NCBI GenBank assembly: GCA_002367105.1
Contig: DFCS01000039.1
Span: 2,962 to 60,190 of the forward strand
Length of the DNA stretch: 57,229 nt
Origin: Hungatella sp. UBA3048
GTDB taxonomy: Bacteria > Bacillota > Clostridia > Lachnospirales > Lachnospiraceae
Direction: 5' to 3'
The notes beneath the pieces are model-generated. The model worked only from the letters and a program-made list of their open reading frames with translations. It searched no databases and was not told the DNA's origin. Position numbers and translations under genes: made by a program. Of this stretch, positions 25,523 through 35,274 are shown piece by piece; within the stretch, counting starts at the first letter, position 1; each line of letters begins with the position of its first letter.

Positions 25523-25543
25523 GCGGATTGAGAATATCCGATT
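25523..25543. repeat. Palindromic 21-bp motif, copy 2
   Basis: The core GCGGATTGAGAATATCCG is located in the untranslated leader of the GltD-like gene, about 64 bases after the predicted promoter. It matches copy 1 at 12606-12626 in 20 of 21 positions. Confidence 0.5.
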
Positions 25544-25633
25544 AACGATTGATAAAATCCATAGGTAAAGGAAGTTTCATGTACCTTTGACTTACCGAAG
25601 GGTACGCTATAGAAAAAGAGAGGAAGATAAATT

Positions 25634-26860
25634 ATGGCAGTTCATGTAATTGATGAAGCAAACAGATGTTTAAACTGTAAGAAACCCCTGTGCAGGCAGG
25701 GGTGTCCCGTCAATACCCCCATTCCCCAGATGATTGAAGCATTTAAGGATGGAGGCTTAAACAAAGCAGGAGAAAAGATATTTGAAAACAATCCCATGTC
25801 CCTGGTTTGTTCTCTTGTGTGCAATCATGAAAAACAGTGCGAGGGCCACTGCATTCTGGGAAGAAAGGGACAGCCGGTTCATATCAGCAGCATAGAAAAT
25901 TACATTTCTGATACCATCTTTGACAAAATGAAGGTGGAGTGCAAGCCGAAAAACGGGAAAAAGGTGGCGGTGATCGGTGCAGGTCCGGCAGGAATCACCA
26001 TTGCTTTTCTTTTGACCAAGGAAGGTTACAGCGTGACGATCTTTGATGCCAAGGATAAGGTAGGAGGCGTTCTCCAGTATGGGATACCGGACTTCCGCCT
26101 TCCAAAGACCATTTTAGAGCGCTACAAAAAGAAGCTTCTGGAAATCGGAGTGAAGATCCGTCCGAACACAGCCATTGGAACCGCCCTTGAAATCAAGGAT
26201 CTGATCCGTGACGGCTATCAGAGCATCTTTATCGGAACCGGAGTCTGGAGGCCGAAAACTCTGGGAGTGAAAGGGGAATCCCTGGGAAATGTCCATTATG
26301 CCATCGATTATCTGGCTAACCCCGATGCCTATGATCTGGGAGAGACGGTTGCCATCATTGGTATGGGAAACTCCGCCATGGATGTGGCAAGGACCGTGAT
26401 CCGTCATGGAGCCAGGAAGGTGACTCTTTATGCCAGAGGCTTATCCAGCAATGCCAGCGATCATGAAACAGCCTATGCAAAGCTTGACGGAGCGGCTTTT
26501 CAGTTTGGGAAACAGATCGTTGAGATTACGGATGAAGGTCCGGTGTTTGAGAATGTCCGTTATGATATGGAAGGAAACCAGATCGGCATTGATGAGGAAC
26601 TGGAACAGGTTTTGGCGGATTCTACCATCATCTCCATCAGCCAGGGTCCGAAAAGCAAGCTGGTGAATACCACCAAAGGCTTACTGGCCAGCCAGAACGG
26701 CTTATTGATGACAGATGAAAAAGGCCAGACAACCATTCCGGGTATATTCGCTTCCGGTGATGTGGTGCTGGGAGCAAGGACCGTGGTAGAAGCAGTTGCC
26801 TACTCAAAGACCGTGGCTTTGGCCATGGATGAATATATGAAATCCAAAGAAGAGAGCTAA
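25634..26860 (+). CDS. NAD(P)-dependent flavoprotein oxidoreductase, glutamate synthase small-subunit-like
   Basis: A cytoplasmic FAD/NAD(P)H electron-transfer protein of the GltD/NfnB family, 408 residues. The N-terminal Fe-S region starts almost at once (CLNCKKPLCRQGCPVNTPIP, then CSLVCNHEKQCEGHC). It is followed by the FAD Rossmann motif VAVIGAGPAGITIAFLL and the NADPH motif VAIIGMGNSAMDVARTVI. Characterised stand-alone clostridial GltA proteins are about 50 residues longer at the N-terminus. No large glutamate synthase subunit or Nfn partner lies alongside, so the electron acceptor is unknown. It is probably cotranscribed with the AEC transporter two bases downstream. Confidence 0.85.
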   Translation: MAVHVIDEANRCLNCKKPLCRQGCPVNTPIPQMIEAFKDGGLNKAGEKIFENNPMSLVCSLVCNHEKQCEGHCILGRKGQPVHISSIENYISDTIFDKMKVECKPKNGKKVAVIGAGPAGITIAFLLTKEGYSVTIFDAKDKVGGVLQYGIPDFRLPKTILERYKKKLLEIGVKIRPNTAIGTALEIKDLIRDGYQSIFIGTGVWRPKTLGVKGESLGNVHYAIDYLANPDAYDLGETVAIIGMGNSAMDVARTVIRHGARKVTLYARGLSSNASDHETAYAKLDGAAFQFGKQIVEITDEGPVFENVRYDMEGNQIGIDEELEQVLADSTIISISQGPKSKLVNTTKGLLASQNGLLMTDEKGQTTIPGIFASGDVVLGARTVVEAVAYSKTVALAMDEYMKSKEES

Positions 26861-26862
26861 CC

Positions 26863-27771
26863 ATGGATTATAATCGTCTTTTAAATCTCCAGGGAATGCT
26901 GTTTCTCCTTGTAGCAGCAGGTGTTGTGCTGAGAAAGAAAGGGATCCTGCCGGAGGGAGCAAAGTCCATTCTCACGGACCTCGTGATCTATTTAATCCTT
27001 CCCTGCAACATCATTCATTCATTTTTTATCGAATTTAATCTGGAAATCTTAAAGGGCTTTGCTGTAATCCTTACCATTGCCGGCCTGATCCAGATTGGCT
27101 GCCTTATGTTTGCAAAGATTTTCTATAACGGCGAACCGGAAAGCCGTAAAAAAGTGCTTCAGTATGGTACGGTCTGTTCCAATGCGGGCTTTATGGGAAA
27201 TCCCATTGCAGAAGGCGTTTATGGAGCAGAAGGGCTTATGTATGCTTCCATATTTCTGATTCCTCAAAGGATCGTTATGTGGTCTGCCGGGGTTTCGTAT
27301 TTTACGGAAAGTCCGGACCGGAAAGCCGTTGTGAGAAAGGTTCTGACTCATCCCTGCATCATAGCAGTCTATATTGGCCTGGTTCTCATGATCACCCAGA
27401 TGCCTCTGCCGGCATTCCTGCAAAATACCATCAGAAGCATAGGGGGCTGTACCACCACCATATCGATGGTCTTAATTGGCGCCATACTGGCGGAGGTAGA
27501 GCCGGGAAGCATATTAGACCGGGGGATTGTAAGGTATGCCTTCATCCGCCTGTTTTTGCTTCCTCTTCTGGTTTACATATGCTGCCGGACCTTCCATGTC
27601 AACCCCCTCTTGTCCGGAGTATCCGTCCTTTTGACCGGAATGCCCGCCGGAAGTACTACTGCCATATTGGCTTCCAAATATGAGGGTGATTATATTTTTG
27701 CCACAAAATGTGTGGTTGTGACCACCCTGTTATCCCTGGTGACCATTCCCCTGTGGTGTATGGTTCTTTAA
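26863..27771 (+). CDS. AEC (auxin efflux carrier) family transporter
   Basis: A membrane permease of 302 residues with about ten hydrophobic helices in two repeats. Typical AEC segments are the N-terminal GVVLRKKGILPEGAKSILTD, the CSNAGFMGNPIAEGVYG stretch in the fourth or fifth helix, and near the C-terminus LLTGMPAGSTTAILASKYEG. Bacterial members move small organic acids such as malate or malonate. The substrate here is unknown. Its coupling to a GltD-like oxidoreductase is suggestive but not decisive. Confidence 0.9.
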   Translation: MDYNRLLNLQGMLFLLVAAGVVLRKKGILPEGAKSILTDLVIYLILPCNIIHSFFIEFNLEILKGFAVILTIAGLIQIGCLMFAKIFYNGEPESRKKVLQYGTVCSNAGFMGNPIAEGVYGAEGLMYASIFLIPQRIVMWSAGVSYFTESPDRKAVVRKVLTHPCIIAVYIGLVLMITQMPLPAFLQNTIRSIGGCTTTISMVLIGAILAEVEPGSILDRGIVRYAFIRLFLLPLLVYICCRTFHVNPLLSGVSVLLTGMPAGSTTAILASKYEGDYIFATKCVVVTTLLSLVTIPLWCMVL

Positions 27772-27831
27772 TATGTTTGATATCTGCTGTTAAAAGCATT
27801 GCTATAACAGCTTCATAATTTGCTGCCTTTT

Positions 27832-27874
27832 CAGGTCAGAAATGTCTTATATTAGACGTTCTGGCCTGTTTTTT
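27832..27874 (+). terminator. Intrinsic terminator, first of a near-identical pair
   Basis: CAGGTCAGAAATGTCTT pairs with AGACGTTCTGGCCTG (CAGG/CCTG, TCAGAA/TTCTGG with one G-T pair) and is followed by six T residues. The 17-base left arm is identical to that of the terminator at 35275-35324. Confidence 0.88.
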
Positions 27875-28190
27875 ATGCAATTTTCGAATCAGCTACTAAT
27901 AAGTCTAATGTTTGTTACAAGGTTCATTTTAAAATGAGATTTAAACCATTCATTTTTATTCATAAGGAGTACTTAAGTGGTAGAACCCGGAATATAATTA
28001 TAATGAACGCTACATTTCCTGGATTTTACATATTTAGTGGTTTCAAATAAAATTTGTAAAAAAATTACATTGACTTTACGGGATCTGCATTGTTCGGCAT
28101 TGCAGACTTAAGTAAAATAAAAATAATCAGGACGAAGGGCGAAAGGTTCATAACCACATTGATGACTTTCGTAGAAAGGTGTACTTAAAA
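27875..28190. other. AT-rich stretch without a gene
   Basis: No open frame with coding character is seen. It contains a small inverted repeat near 28085-28107 (CTGCATTG ... CATTGCAG) and another just upstream of the YibE/F start (CGAAAG ... CTTTCG, about 28139-28172). A TATAAT at 27993-27998 lacks a matching -35. Confidence 0.4.
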
Positions 28191-29396
28191 ATGAAAAATC
28201 AGAAAACATTCTGCATGAAACTAATGGCCTCATTCCTCTTCTGTATGGTATTCATAGCGATTCTCATATGGATCAATCAGCCACTGCCAGGGGAAGTGCC
28301 AACGGCGGCAAGCCAGATAAGGTTTGCCAGGGCTCATGTGACTGAAATCATCAGAGACGAGGCGAAAGCAGAAGACTGGACAGAGGGACTTCGTATAGGA
28401 GTACAGGAAGTTTATGTGAAGATAGACAGCGGTGAGGACAGAGGTAAGATATTGCCGGCAGTCAATTATATGAGTGCATACAACAATGTGGACTTAAAAG
28501 TAGGTACGAAGATAATCGCCAGGATGGATATAGATGCCAATGGGCTTTCCTATATCGCATCCATACCCAATTATAACAGGGGTCCGGCATTGCTTGGATT
28601 GACGGTGATATTCGTGCTGTCTTTAGCTGTATTCGGGGGAAAGAAAGGAATAGCCGCTATACTGGGGCTTGTATTTGCTATTGTAGATATCTGGTTTTTG
28701 CTTATACCCATGATAAGGCATGGCATTAATCCTATATTTTCATCTGTTGTCATAGCAGCAGTTACCACAGCTGTTTCATTGGTACTGTTAAATGGCTTAT
28801 CCATGAAAACTTTATGTGCAACCATTGGGTGTGTAGGCGGCGTAGCGATGGCTGGGGCCGCAGCAGCTCTTACGGCAGTTGCTACGCCGATAAACGGTTT
28901 TAATATGTCGGAGGCGGAAGAATTAATTCTCCGTGCAGATGGGACAAGTCTGAATATCAGTGGATTACTGATCAGTGCCATACTCATAGCTGCACTTGGC
29001 GCAGTTATGGATGTTGCTTTGACTATAACGTCTGCAGTATTTGAGATGCATCAGCTGAATCCAGAGCTGAACAGACAAAAACTGATTCAGTCGGGGATTA
29101 ATATAGGCAGGGATGCCATGGGGACTATGGCTAACACGCTGATATTAGCTTTTGCTGGTTCGGCACTCAATATGTTGATACTGTTTAGAATCTTTGATTA
29201 TCCATATTTGCAGATTATTAACAGTGACATGATGGCGTTGGAGATTATACAGGGTATCTCTGGTTCCATAGGTATAGTAATGACTGTGCCGTTAGTAGCA
29301 TTCCTAAGCGCGTTTATATGCAGCAGGAAGAATGGGGTGGACAAGCCGGTCACAGCGGTTAATGAAAAGAATAAAGAATACAGGAAAAAGCAGTGA
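28191..29396 (+). CDS. YibE/F family membrane protein
   Basis: A multi-pass membrane protein of the YibE/F family, 401 residues from ATG 28191. GTG 28179 in the same frame abuts the only AAGG and is less likely. One N-terminal membrane anchor is followed by an extracellular beta-rich segment of about 100 residues and then seven or eight helices, starting with LLGLTVIFVLSLAVFGGKKG and including IAALGAVMDVALTITSAVFE and GRDAMGTMANTLILAFAGSA. The biochemical role of the family is unknown; transport or export has been suggested. It is followed by a large secreted protein behind its own promoter. Confidence 0.9.
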   Translation: MKNQKTFCMKLMASFLFCMVFIAILIWINQPLPGEVPTAASQIRFARAHVTEIIRDEAKAEDWTEGLRIGVQEVYVKIDSGEDRGKILPAVNYMSAYNNVDLKVGTKIIARMDIDANGLSYIASIPNYNRGPALLGLTVIFVLSLAVFGGKKGIAAILGLVFAIVDIWFLLIPMIRHGINPIFSSVVIAAVTTAVSLVLLNGLSMKTLCATIGCVGGVAMAGAAAALTAVATPINGFNMSEAEELILRADGTSLNISGLLISAILIAALGAVMDVALTITSAVFEMHQLNPELNRQKLIQSGINIGRDAMGTMANTLILAFAGSALNMLILFRIFDYPYLQIINSDMMALEIIQGISGSIGIVMTVPLVAFLSAFICSRKNGVDKPVTAVNEKNKEYRKKQ

Positions 29397-29434
29397 CGAA
29401 ATTCACATATTTTGTACTGGAAGTATATATAAAA

Positions 29435-29462
29435 TTGGTACTTTTTTATAATTCATTATAAT
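29435..29462 (+). promoter_or_regulatory. Promoter of the large secreted protein
   Basis: TTGGTA (29435-29440) and TATAAT (29457-29462) with 16-base spacing lie 47 bases before the start codon at 29510, suggesting expression separate from the YibE/F gene. Confidence 0.6.
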
Positions 29463-29509
29463 AAGGTTAATAAGGTGATGCCATTAAAAATGGAAGGAGA
29501 AGAAAAGTT

Positions 29510-32500
29510 ATGAACTTAAGGAAGCTGTTAAGTTTGTTTCTGTCAGTTGCCATGTGTATGAATCTGTTAGTCGTGCCTGGTTTTGCGATGAAGACAGATT
29601 CTAACCTGACAAACGGGTATGGGGCAGAAAGTTCCAGTGGGGGAGATAATAAAGCCAGCCCCAGTGAGGCAGACAAGGACACAGATGTTGACATTCCGGA
29701 AAAGCCGGAAGAAGAGACGGGCGATAAGGGAGATACAGGCGACAAAGGAGATACAGGAGAAAAGGGAGATACAGGCGCTGTGAAAGAGGAAGCCAGTGCT
29801 TTGGAACCTGTAGAAGATAAGTCCGCACTTAGCGACATCAGTCTGGCAGACCACGTAGTGATCAGTCAGGTATATGGCGGCGGAGGCAATAGTAATTGTA
29901 TTTGGAAGAGTGATTTTATTGAATTGTACAATCCTACGGATGAAGATGTGAGCCTGGATGGGTGGTCAATACAGTGGTTGGCTAAAAACACGTTCAGCTC
30001 TTATAATCCTGTAGGCGACGGTCAGTTAACGAAACTTTCAGGGACCATCGAAGCTGGTGGCTACTACCTGATAAAGGAAGCTGATGGGGCGAATAAAGAT
30101 GCGCCAGAACTTCCGGAACCTGATGCCGAGGGTAACATCAACATGGCTCAAGGAGGCGGGGCAGCGGCATTGTCCAAAAGCAGTGAGAAGTTATCAGGCA
30201 AAGAAGATGAGAATTTTGTTGATTTAGTAGGAATTGGCTCCACAGCAAATGAATATGAGACCGAGCCTACCGCTGCAATGTCAAATTCCACCGCCGCTAT
30301 CCGTAAGGACCCGGCAGTTGATACCGACAACAACAGCGCCGATTTCAAGATTGGAAAGCCTGAGCCGCGCAACAGTTCCTATGAGGAAAATCAACCGGAA
30401 GAAACGAAATGCAAGACACCTGTTGCAACACCGGCTGCCGGACAGGTACTGAAAGGAACGCAGCTCTCATTTTCTACGGCAACATCAGATGCTGTGATAG
30501 AGTACAATACGGAGTCTAATGATGCCGATGAATGGATCGTATATTCAAATGCTGACAAGCTGCTGATTGAAGAACCGGTTACATACTATGTGCGCGCAGT
30601 AAAAGAAGGGTTGGAAGACAGTGAAATAGCTGAGTTTTCCTATACAATCCGTGAAGCCGGCAATGTGATGACGATTAAAGATGTGCTGGCATTAGGACAG
30701 AATACAAAAGATGTGACTGTTACAGGGGAACTGTCATATCTGGCCACTACATATGGAAATCCGGTGCTTCAGTCCGAGATCGATGGCAGCCAGTACAGCA
30801 TCTATATCTATGGAGCAGCACCGGATGACGCCAGGATAGGTGATATCCTGGAAATCACGGGTGATTTCCAGATCCGCTATGGTATGCCCCAAATAACATC
30901 CACGAAAGATAAAGCAAAAATTGCTGTTAAGCAGGATGAGGCGACGATACCGCCTGTAACGTATACCATCAGTCAGATAAAAGCCTTGGCTGGTACCGCT
31001 GATCTGGAGAAAAGCGGACTTATTAACAGAGTTGTTCTGATAGAGGATGTTAAACTTGGCAAGCTTAATACATCAGGCAGTACGCCTGTATCTGATGCAA
31101 CAGGCACGATTAATATTTATCAGGCAGCTCCATATCCGGAAGGCGTCGAAGAAGGAGAGACAGTAGATCTGACTGCCATGATCGGCAGATATAATCAGAC
31201 GATTCAGCTATACACCGGCACAGAAGAGAAAAATGGTTTTCCTGTTTATTATGTAAAAAATGACACCAAACCGCCAGTTATTACCTTAGGAACCTATATT
31301 GATGCAAGACCGGATCAGGAATATCCAATATCCGTCCAGGTCAGGGACAATGTGGGCGTGGCCAGTGTGGAGGTCCTTTTCGGTTCATCAGAGGCTATGC
31401 AAGATAAATCACTGTCCATGACATATAATCAGGATACGAATAACTATGAGGCTGTTATTCCGGCAGAAAATTTTGCTAAGGGTCAGCAGGCCTTATACAT
31501 AAAATTCAAAGCGAAAGATAAAACAGGTCTCGAAACAGAAAGCGGGATCGTTACGATCGCTATCAATGACAAACCGCAGGTAGTGGCGGTTACTCCTGAG
31601 AGAAATAAGGCGACAGGAGACGTGAAAGCACCTGAGATTTCTATCAAGCTGGCAAATAGCGGAAATAACCCATCGGTAAGTCTCACGCTCAGTAAGACAG
31701 ACGGCACTGCTATTTATACTGACCAGTCTATGAATCTCAAAGAGACTGCCGCAGACGGCACAACGTATGCTTTTTCGCCTAAGGTGCTGGAAGACGGCAC
31801 TTATAACGCCCAGGTGACGGTTGTTCGGGAAGATAAAGTGTCTTTTACCGAGAGTTGGAAGTTTACGGTAGGCAAGTCTGTCTTCACGGCATATTTCGGA
31901 CAGCTTCATGGGCATACGAACTATTCGGATGGTTCCGGATCTGTGGGAGATGGTCTTAATTATCTTGCCAATATACCGGAAGAAGACAATGTACAATTTG
32001 TATCATTTACAGATCATTCCAATTATTTTGATACAAAAGATGCACCTAATCCGAAAGAGGCGCTGAATGACCCGTCTCTTATGACACCTGAGAGCAGGGC
32101 GGTATGGGAGGAATACAGGGAACAGACGAGATTCTTTAATGAAACCAGTACCAGAAAGGCACTATCCGGTTTTGAGATGACCTGGTCCGGCGGTCCCGGT
32201 CACATCAATACATTTGGCTCAGCAGGATTGGTCAGCCGAAACAATACCACCCTCAATGACAAGAAAAATGATGCAGGTTTGAAGGCGTACTATGACATTC
32301 TGACAGCTGATTCAGACCCGTTGGCGAATCTTTCACAGTTCAACCACCCGGGTAAGACGTTTGGTACATTTTCAGATTTTGCATACTATACGCCGGCAAG
32401 AGATGCCAAAATGGTCTTGGTAGAAGTAGGCAATGGCGAAGGCTCCATCGGTTCAGGCGGATATTTCCCAAGCTACAATGAATATACGAAGGCACTGGAT

Positions 32501-35242
32501 AAGGGCTGGCATTTAGCGCCTTCCAATAACCAGGATAATCATAAAGGGCGTTGGGGCAATGCGAATACGGCCAGGACAGTCGTCATCACAGATGATTTAT
32601 CGGAGACAGGGATTTTAAGTGCGCTGAAAGACATGCATGTATACGCGACAGAAGATAAAAACTTGAATATCATGTATACGTTAAATGATCAGATTATGGG
32701 AAGCATCCTGGATGTATCAGATGATGTGAAAACACTGAATATTTCCGTAAGCGTAGATGACCCGGATCCGTCAGATATCATCAAAAGTGTGGAAGTAGTG
32801 ACAAATGGCGGCGCAATAGCAGGAAAAAAGGAAGGCACCGGAAATAGCGGAGAGTTCACCTTTGAGCTTCCGGCGAAGAAAGGATATTATTACATACGTG
32901 TTACCCAGGCCGATAAAAATATCGCCGTAACGGCTCCTGTGTGGTATGGTTCAGCTGCAAAAGCAGGCATATCTTCCTTTACTTGTGATACAGACGTACC
33001 AGTGACAGGCGAACCGGTGAAGTTTACAATCACAGCTTTCAATAATGAAGAATCAGATGCTACGCTTACAAAGCTGACATTCAAAACTGGTGATAAGGTG
33101 CTTGAAAGTGAAGATCTGAATGTGAGTTTAAAGTCATTAGGAACTTACACAGCTAACAAAGCGTTTAAATTTGATAAGGTGGGCGTAAATGAAATAGAAG
33201 TTACTGCCCAAATGGAACTGGAAGGAGATCGTAAGATATTCAGCTTTACACTGGAAATAGATGTACGTGACAGTTCGAAGATGAAATATTTTGGGATAGA
33301 TGCCAGTCATTATAATGAATATGTGAATGGAAACTATAAGGACAGTATGGGAAATTTCACTTCCTTAGCAGGAGATTACAATATCAGGATGGTAACTCTT
33401 TACACCGGCGAGGAACTGACCGCCGCTTTAAAGGACGACAAATATGTTGGAATCTTGTTAAATGCGCCTTCCAGACGCGATGGTACGAAGCTGCGTGAGG
33501 ATTATAAGAACTACACAGAGGATGAGCTTGATGCTATCAGAGCTTTTGCTAAAAAGGGCGGCAAGACGATTATGGTCTGTGCCTGGAGCGATACCTATGA
33601 GGCATATGATGGTTTCAAAGGTGATCCGTCCAAGGCAGGGGATCATATGTCGGCCCAGCAGAACAAGATCTTAGAAGCTCTTGGAAGTGCATTCCGTTTT
33701 GCAGATGATGAGTTACAGAGCGATAGCAGCAATGACGGCCGAGTGATTGGTATCCTGAGCACCGATTATAATCAGCTGAACCCATATATGACCGGAGTGG
33801 ATGCAGGCCTTAAATTCAACACGTATGGCAATGCGGACATTTTTGCAGTGGATGAAAGTGGAAAACCAGTCCGTGACAGCGCCGTGCTTCCATCAGGAGC
33901 AGCACCTCTGGTATATGCGCCGGCAGATACGAAGAGTCTGGATAAAGACGGAGTAGGATTATCAGGAGACGCATTGGCGAAATTAGATGGACGTTTTGTA
34001 TTGGCAGCTACTCAGGAGCTTTATTTTAGCGATGGCGAATCATCTACACTATATTTATCAGGATGTTCGACGATGAGTGATTTCCAGCTGACATTTGACA
34101 GTGCAGCCACCAATGATTACAGTAACTACCAGATTATGGCAAATCTGTTAGAGAAGACGAATCAATTGCAGATTACGCCTATTAAGGAAGTGCAGGAGGC
34201 CGGTGAGGGCGAACGTTTTATTATCGAAGGCATAGCTACGTCTAATGCTTCCGGTTATGATAAAGAGACTGCTTTCTTCGATAGTATCTATGTGCAGGAT
34301 CATACTGGCGGAATTAATCTGTTTCCTGTATCCGGAGATATCAGAGCAGGTCAGACCATCAGGGTATTTGGAAAAACTTCTTCTTATCAAGGAGAAAGGC
34401 AGCTGGCAGTAGAAAAGATTATGGTAATTGATCCGAATATAACGGAACTTCCAGAGCCTGTAAAAGTAACTACGAAAGAAGCATATGAGGGCAAAAACCT
34501 CGGCAGTTTAGTCATGGTAAGCGGCAAGGTTATTTCCATTGATGCGCCTAATAATCTGGTAGAAACGATTATGCTGCAGGATCAGTCAGGTAAGCCCGCA
34601 AGAATATTTATTGACGGTTATATTACGAAGGATAAGGTGATAAAGGATTTGAAAATCGGTGCATATATGTCGGCAGTAGGACTTTCATCAAGAACTGTCA
34701 TAGGCGACTCTGAGGATTCTGTGTCCCGTATCCGAATTCGTGACAGAGATGATGTGAAACTTGCTAAAGAACCCGAAGAACCCGAAAATCCAGAAAATCC
34801 AGAAAAACCTGAGCGCCCCAATGGCTCGGACAGAGATAAAGATTACGGCACTGCTGCTTCCAATGTAGAATGGAAACAGAATGGCAGAGGATGGCGGGCT
34901 CTTAAGAAAGACGGAACATATGCCAATAATGAATGGTATCAGTGTTCCTATAACGGCCAAGTGTCATGGTACCGCTTTGACTCAGAAGGGTATATGATTT
35001 CAGGCTGGCATCTGGAGGCAGATGGAAGCTGGTACTACATGAGTGAAAATCATGATGGAACGTTTGGCGCTATGGTTACGGGCTGGAGATGGATTAACGG
35101 AAAATGTTACTGCTTCAATCCGGTTAATCAGGCAATGCAATACAAATATGGCGCTATGCTTAAGAATAGCATCACCCCAGATGGTTACGCTGTAAACGCA
35201 AATGGAGAGTGGATAGTGGATGGAGTCGTGCAAATCAGGTAG
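29510..35242 (+). CDS. Giant secreted multidomain PHP/CehA-type metallohydrolase with cell-wall-binding repeats
   Basis: A 1910-residue surface protein with AAGGAGAAGAAAAG before its start. In order: signal peptide (1-26); acidic linker with seven collagen-like Gly-x-y triplets (71-91); lamin-tail domain (about 110-290, HVVISQVYGGGGNSN, DFIELYNPTDEDVSLDGWS); chitobiase C-terminal-type beta domain (about 298-380); two OB-fold-like domains (about 385-582); Ig-like modules (to 785). The PHP domain (about 788-1050) follows, with metal-ligand motifs YFGQLHGHTNYSDG, SFTDHSNYF, FNHPG and DNHKG. Next come CARDB/Ig-like modules, an alpha/beta domain resembling class I amidotransferase-like folds (about 1260-1540), two more OB-folds (about 1550-1750), a Pro/Glu-rich linker, and C-terminal choline-binding-type repeats (SWYRFDSEGYMISGWHLEAD, GSWYYMSE, MVTGWRWINGKCYCF). 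It probably acts outside the cell while held on the wall. OB and lamin-tail domains hint at nucleic-acid or phosphoester substrates, which is inference. Confidence 0.85.
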   Translation: MNLRKLLSLFLSVAMCMNLLVVPGFAMKTDSNLTNGYGAESSSGGDNKASPSEADKDTDVDIPEKPEEETGDKGDTGDKGDTGEKGDTGAVKEEASALEPVEDKSALSDISLADHVVISQVYGGGGNSNCIWKSDFIELYNPTDEDVSLDGWSIQWLAKNTFSSYNPVGDGQLTKLSGTIEAGGYYLIKEADGANKDAPELPEPDAEGNINMAQGGGAAALSKSSEKLSGKEDENFVDLVGIGSTANEYETEPTAAMSNSTAAIRKDPAVDTDNNSADFKIGKPEPRNSSYEENQPEETKCKTPVATPAAGQVLKGTQLSFSTATSDAVIEYNTESNDADEWIVYSNADKLLIEEPVTYYVRAVKEGLEDSEIAEFSYTIREAGNVMTIKDVLALGQNTKDVTVTGELSYLATTYGNPVLQSEIDGSQYSIYIYGAAPDDARIGDILEITGDFQIRYGMPQITSTKDKAKIAVKQDEATIPPVTYTISQIKALAGTADLEKSGLINRVVLIEDVKLGKLNTSGSTPVSDATGTINIYQAAPYPEGVEEGETVDLTAMIGRYNQTIQLYTGTEEKNGFPVYYVKNDTKPPVITLGTYIDARPDQEYPISVQVRDNVGVASVEVLFGSSEAMQDKSLSMTYNQDTNNYEAVIPAENFAKGQQALYIKFKAKDKTGLETESGIVTIAINDKPQVVAVTPERNKATGDVKAPEISIKLANSGNNPSVSLTLSKTDGTAIYTDQSMNLKETAADGTTYAFSPKVLEDGTYNAQVTVVREDKVSFTESWKFTVGKSVFTAYFGQLHGHTNYSDGSGSVGDGLNYLANIPEEDNVQFVSFTDHSNYFDTKDAPNPKEALNDPSLMTPESRAVWEEYREQTRFFNETSTRKALSGFEMTWSGGPGHINTFGSAGLVSRNNTTLNDKKNDAGLKAYYDILTADSDPLANLSQFNHPGKTFGTFSDFAYYTPARDAKMVLVEVGNGEGSIGSGGYFPSYNEYTKALDKGWHLAPSNNQDNHKGRWGNANTARTVVITDDLSETGILSALKDMHVYATEDKNLNIMYTLNDQIMGSILDVSDDVKTLNISVSVDDPDPSDIIKSVEVVTNGGAIAGKKEGTGNSGEFTFELPAKKGYYYIRVTQADKNIAVTAPVWYGSAAKAGISSFTCDTDVPVTGEPVKFTITAFNNEESDATLTKLTFKTGDKVLESEDLNVSLKSLGTYTANKAFKFDKVGVNEIEVTAQMELEGDRKIFSFTLEIDVRDSSKMKYFGIDASHYNEYVNGNYKDSMGNFTSLAGDYNIRMVTLYTGEELTAALKDDKYVGILLNAPSRRDGTKLREDYKNYTEDELDAIRAFAKKGGKTIMVCAWSDTYEAYDGFKGDPSKAGDHMSAQQNKILEALGSAFRFADDELQSDSSNDGRVIGILSTDYNQLNPYMTGVDAGLKFNTYGNADIFAVDESGKPVRDSAVLPSGAAPLVYAPADTKSLDKDGVGLSGDALAKLDGRFVLAATQELYFSDGESSTLYLSGCSTMSDFQLTFDSAATNDYSNYQIMANLLEKTNQLQITPIKEVQEAGEGERFIIEGIATSNASGYDKETAFFDSIYVQDHTGGINLFPVSGDIRAGQTIRVFGKTSSYQGERQLAVEKIMVIDPNITELPEPVKVTTKEAYEGKNLGSLVMVSGKVISIDAPNNLVETIMLQDQSGKPARIFIDGYITKDKVIKDLKIGAYMSAVGLSSRTVIGDSEDSVSRIRIRDRDDVKLAKEPEEPENPENPEKPERPNGSDRDKDYGTAASNVEWKQNGRGWRALKKDGTYANNEWYQCSYNGQVSWYRFDSEGYMISGWHLEADGSWYYMSENHDGTFGAMVTGWRWINGKCYCFNPVNQAMQYKYGAMLKNSITPDGYAVNANGEWIVDGVVQIR
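29720..29782 (+). repeat. Collagen-like Gly-x-y codon repeat
   Basis: In-frame nine-base units encode GDKGDTGDKGDTGEKGDTGA inside the large secreted protein. They are short for a stable triple helix on their own and may act as an extended spacer or a recombination-prone tract. Confidence 0.75.
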
Positions 35243-35274
35243 TACATAGCTTGACCACAGAATTCATAGCTTTT

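Noticed and set aside
29467..29854. Several minus-strand frames opposite the collagen-like region
   Set aside because: Their repetitive Pro/Ser/Phe-rich sequences are simply the complement of the Gly-x-y codon repeat.
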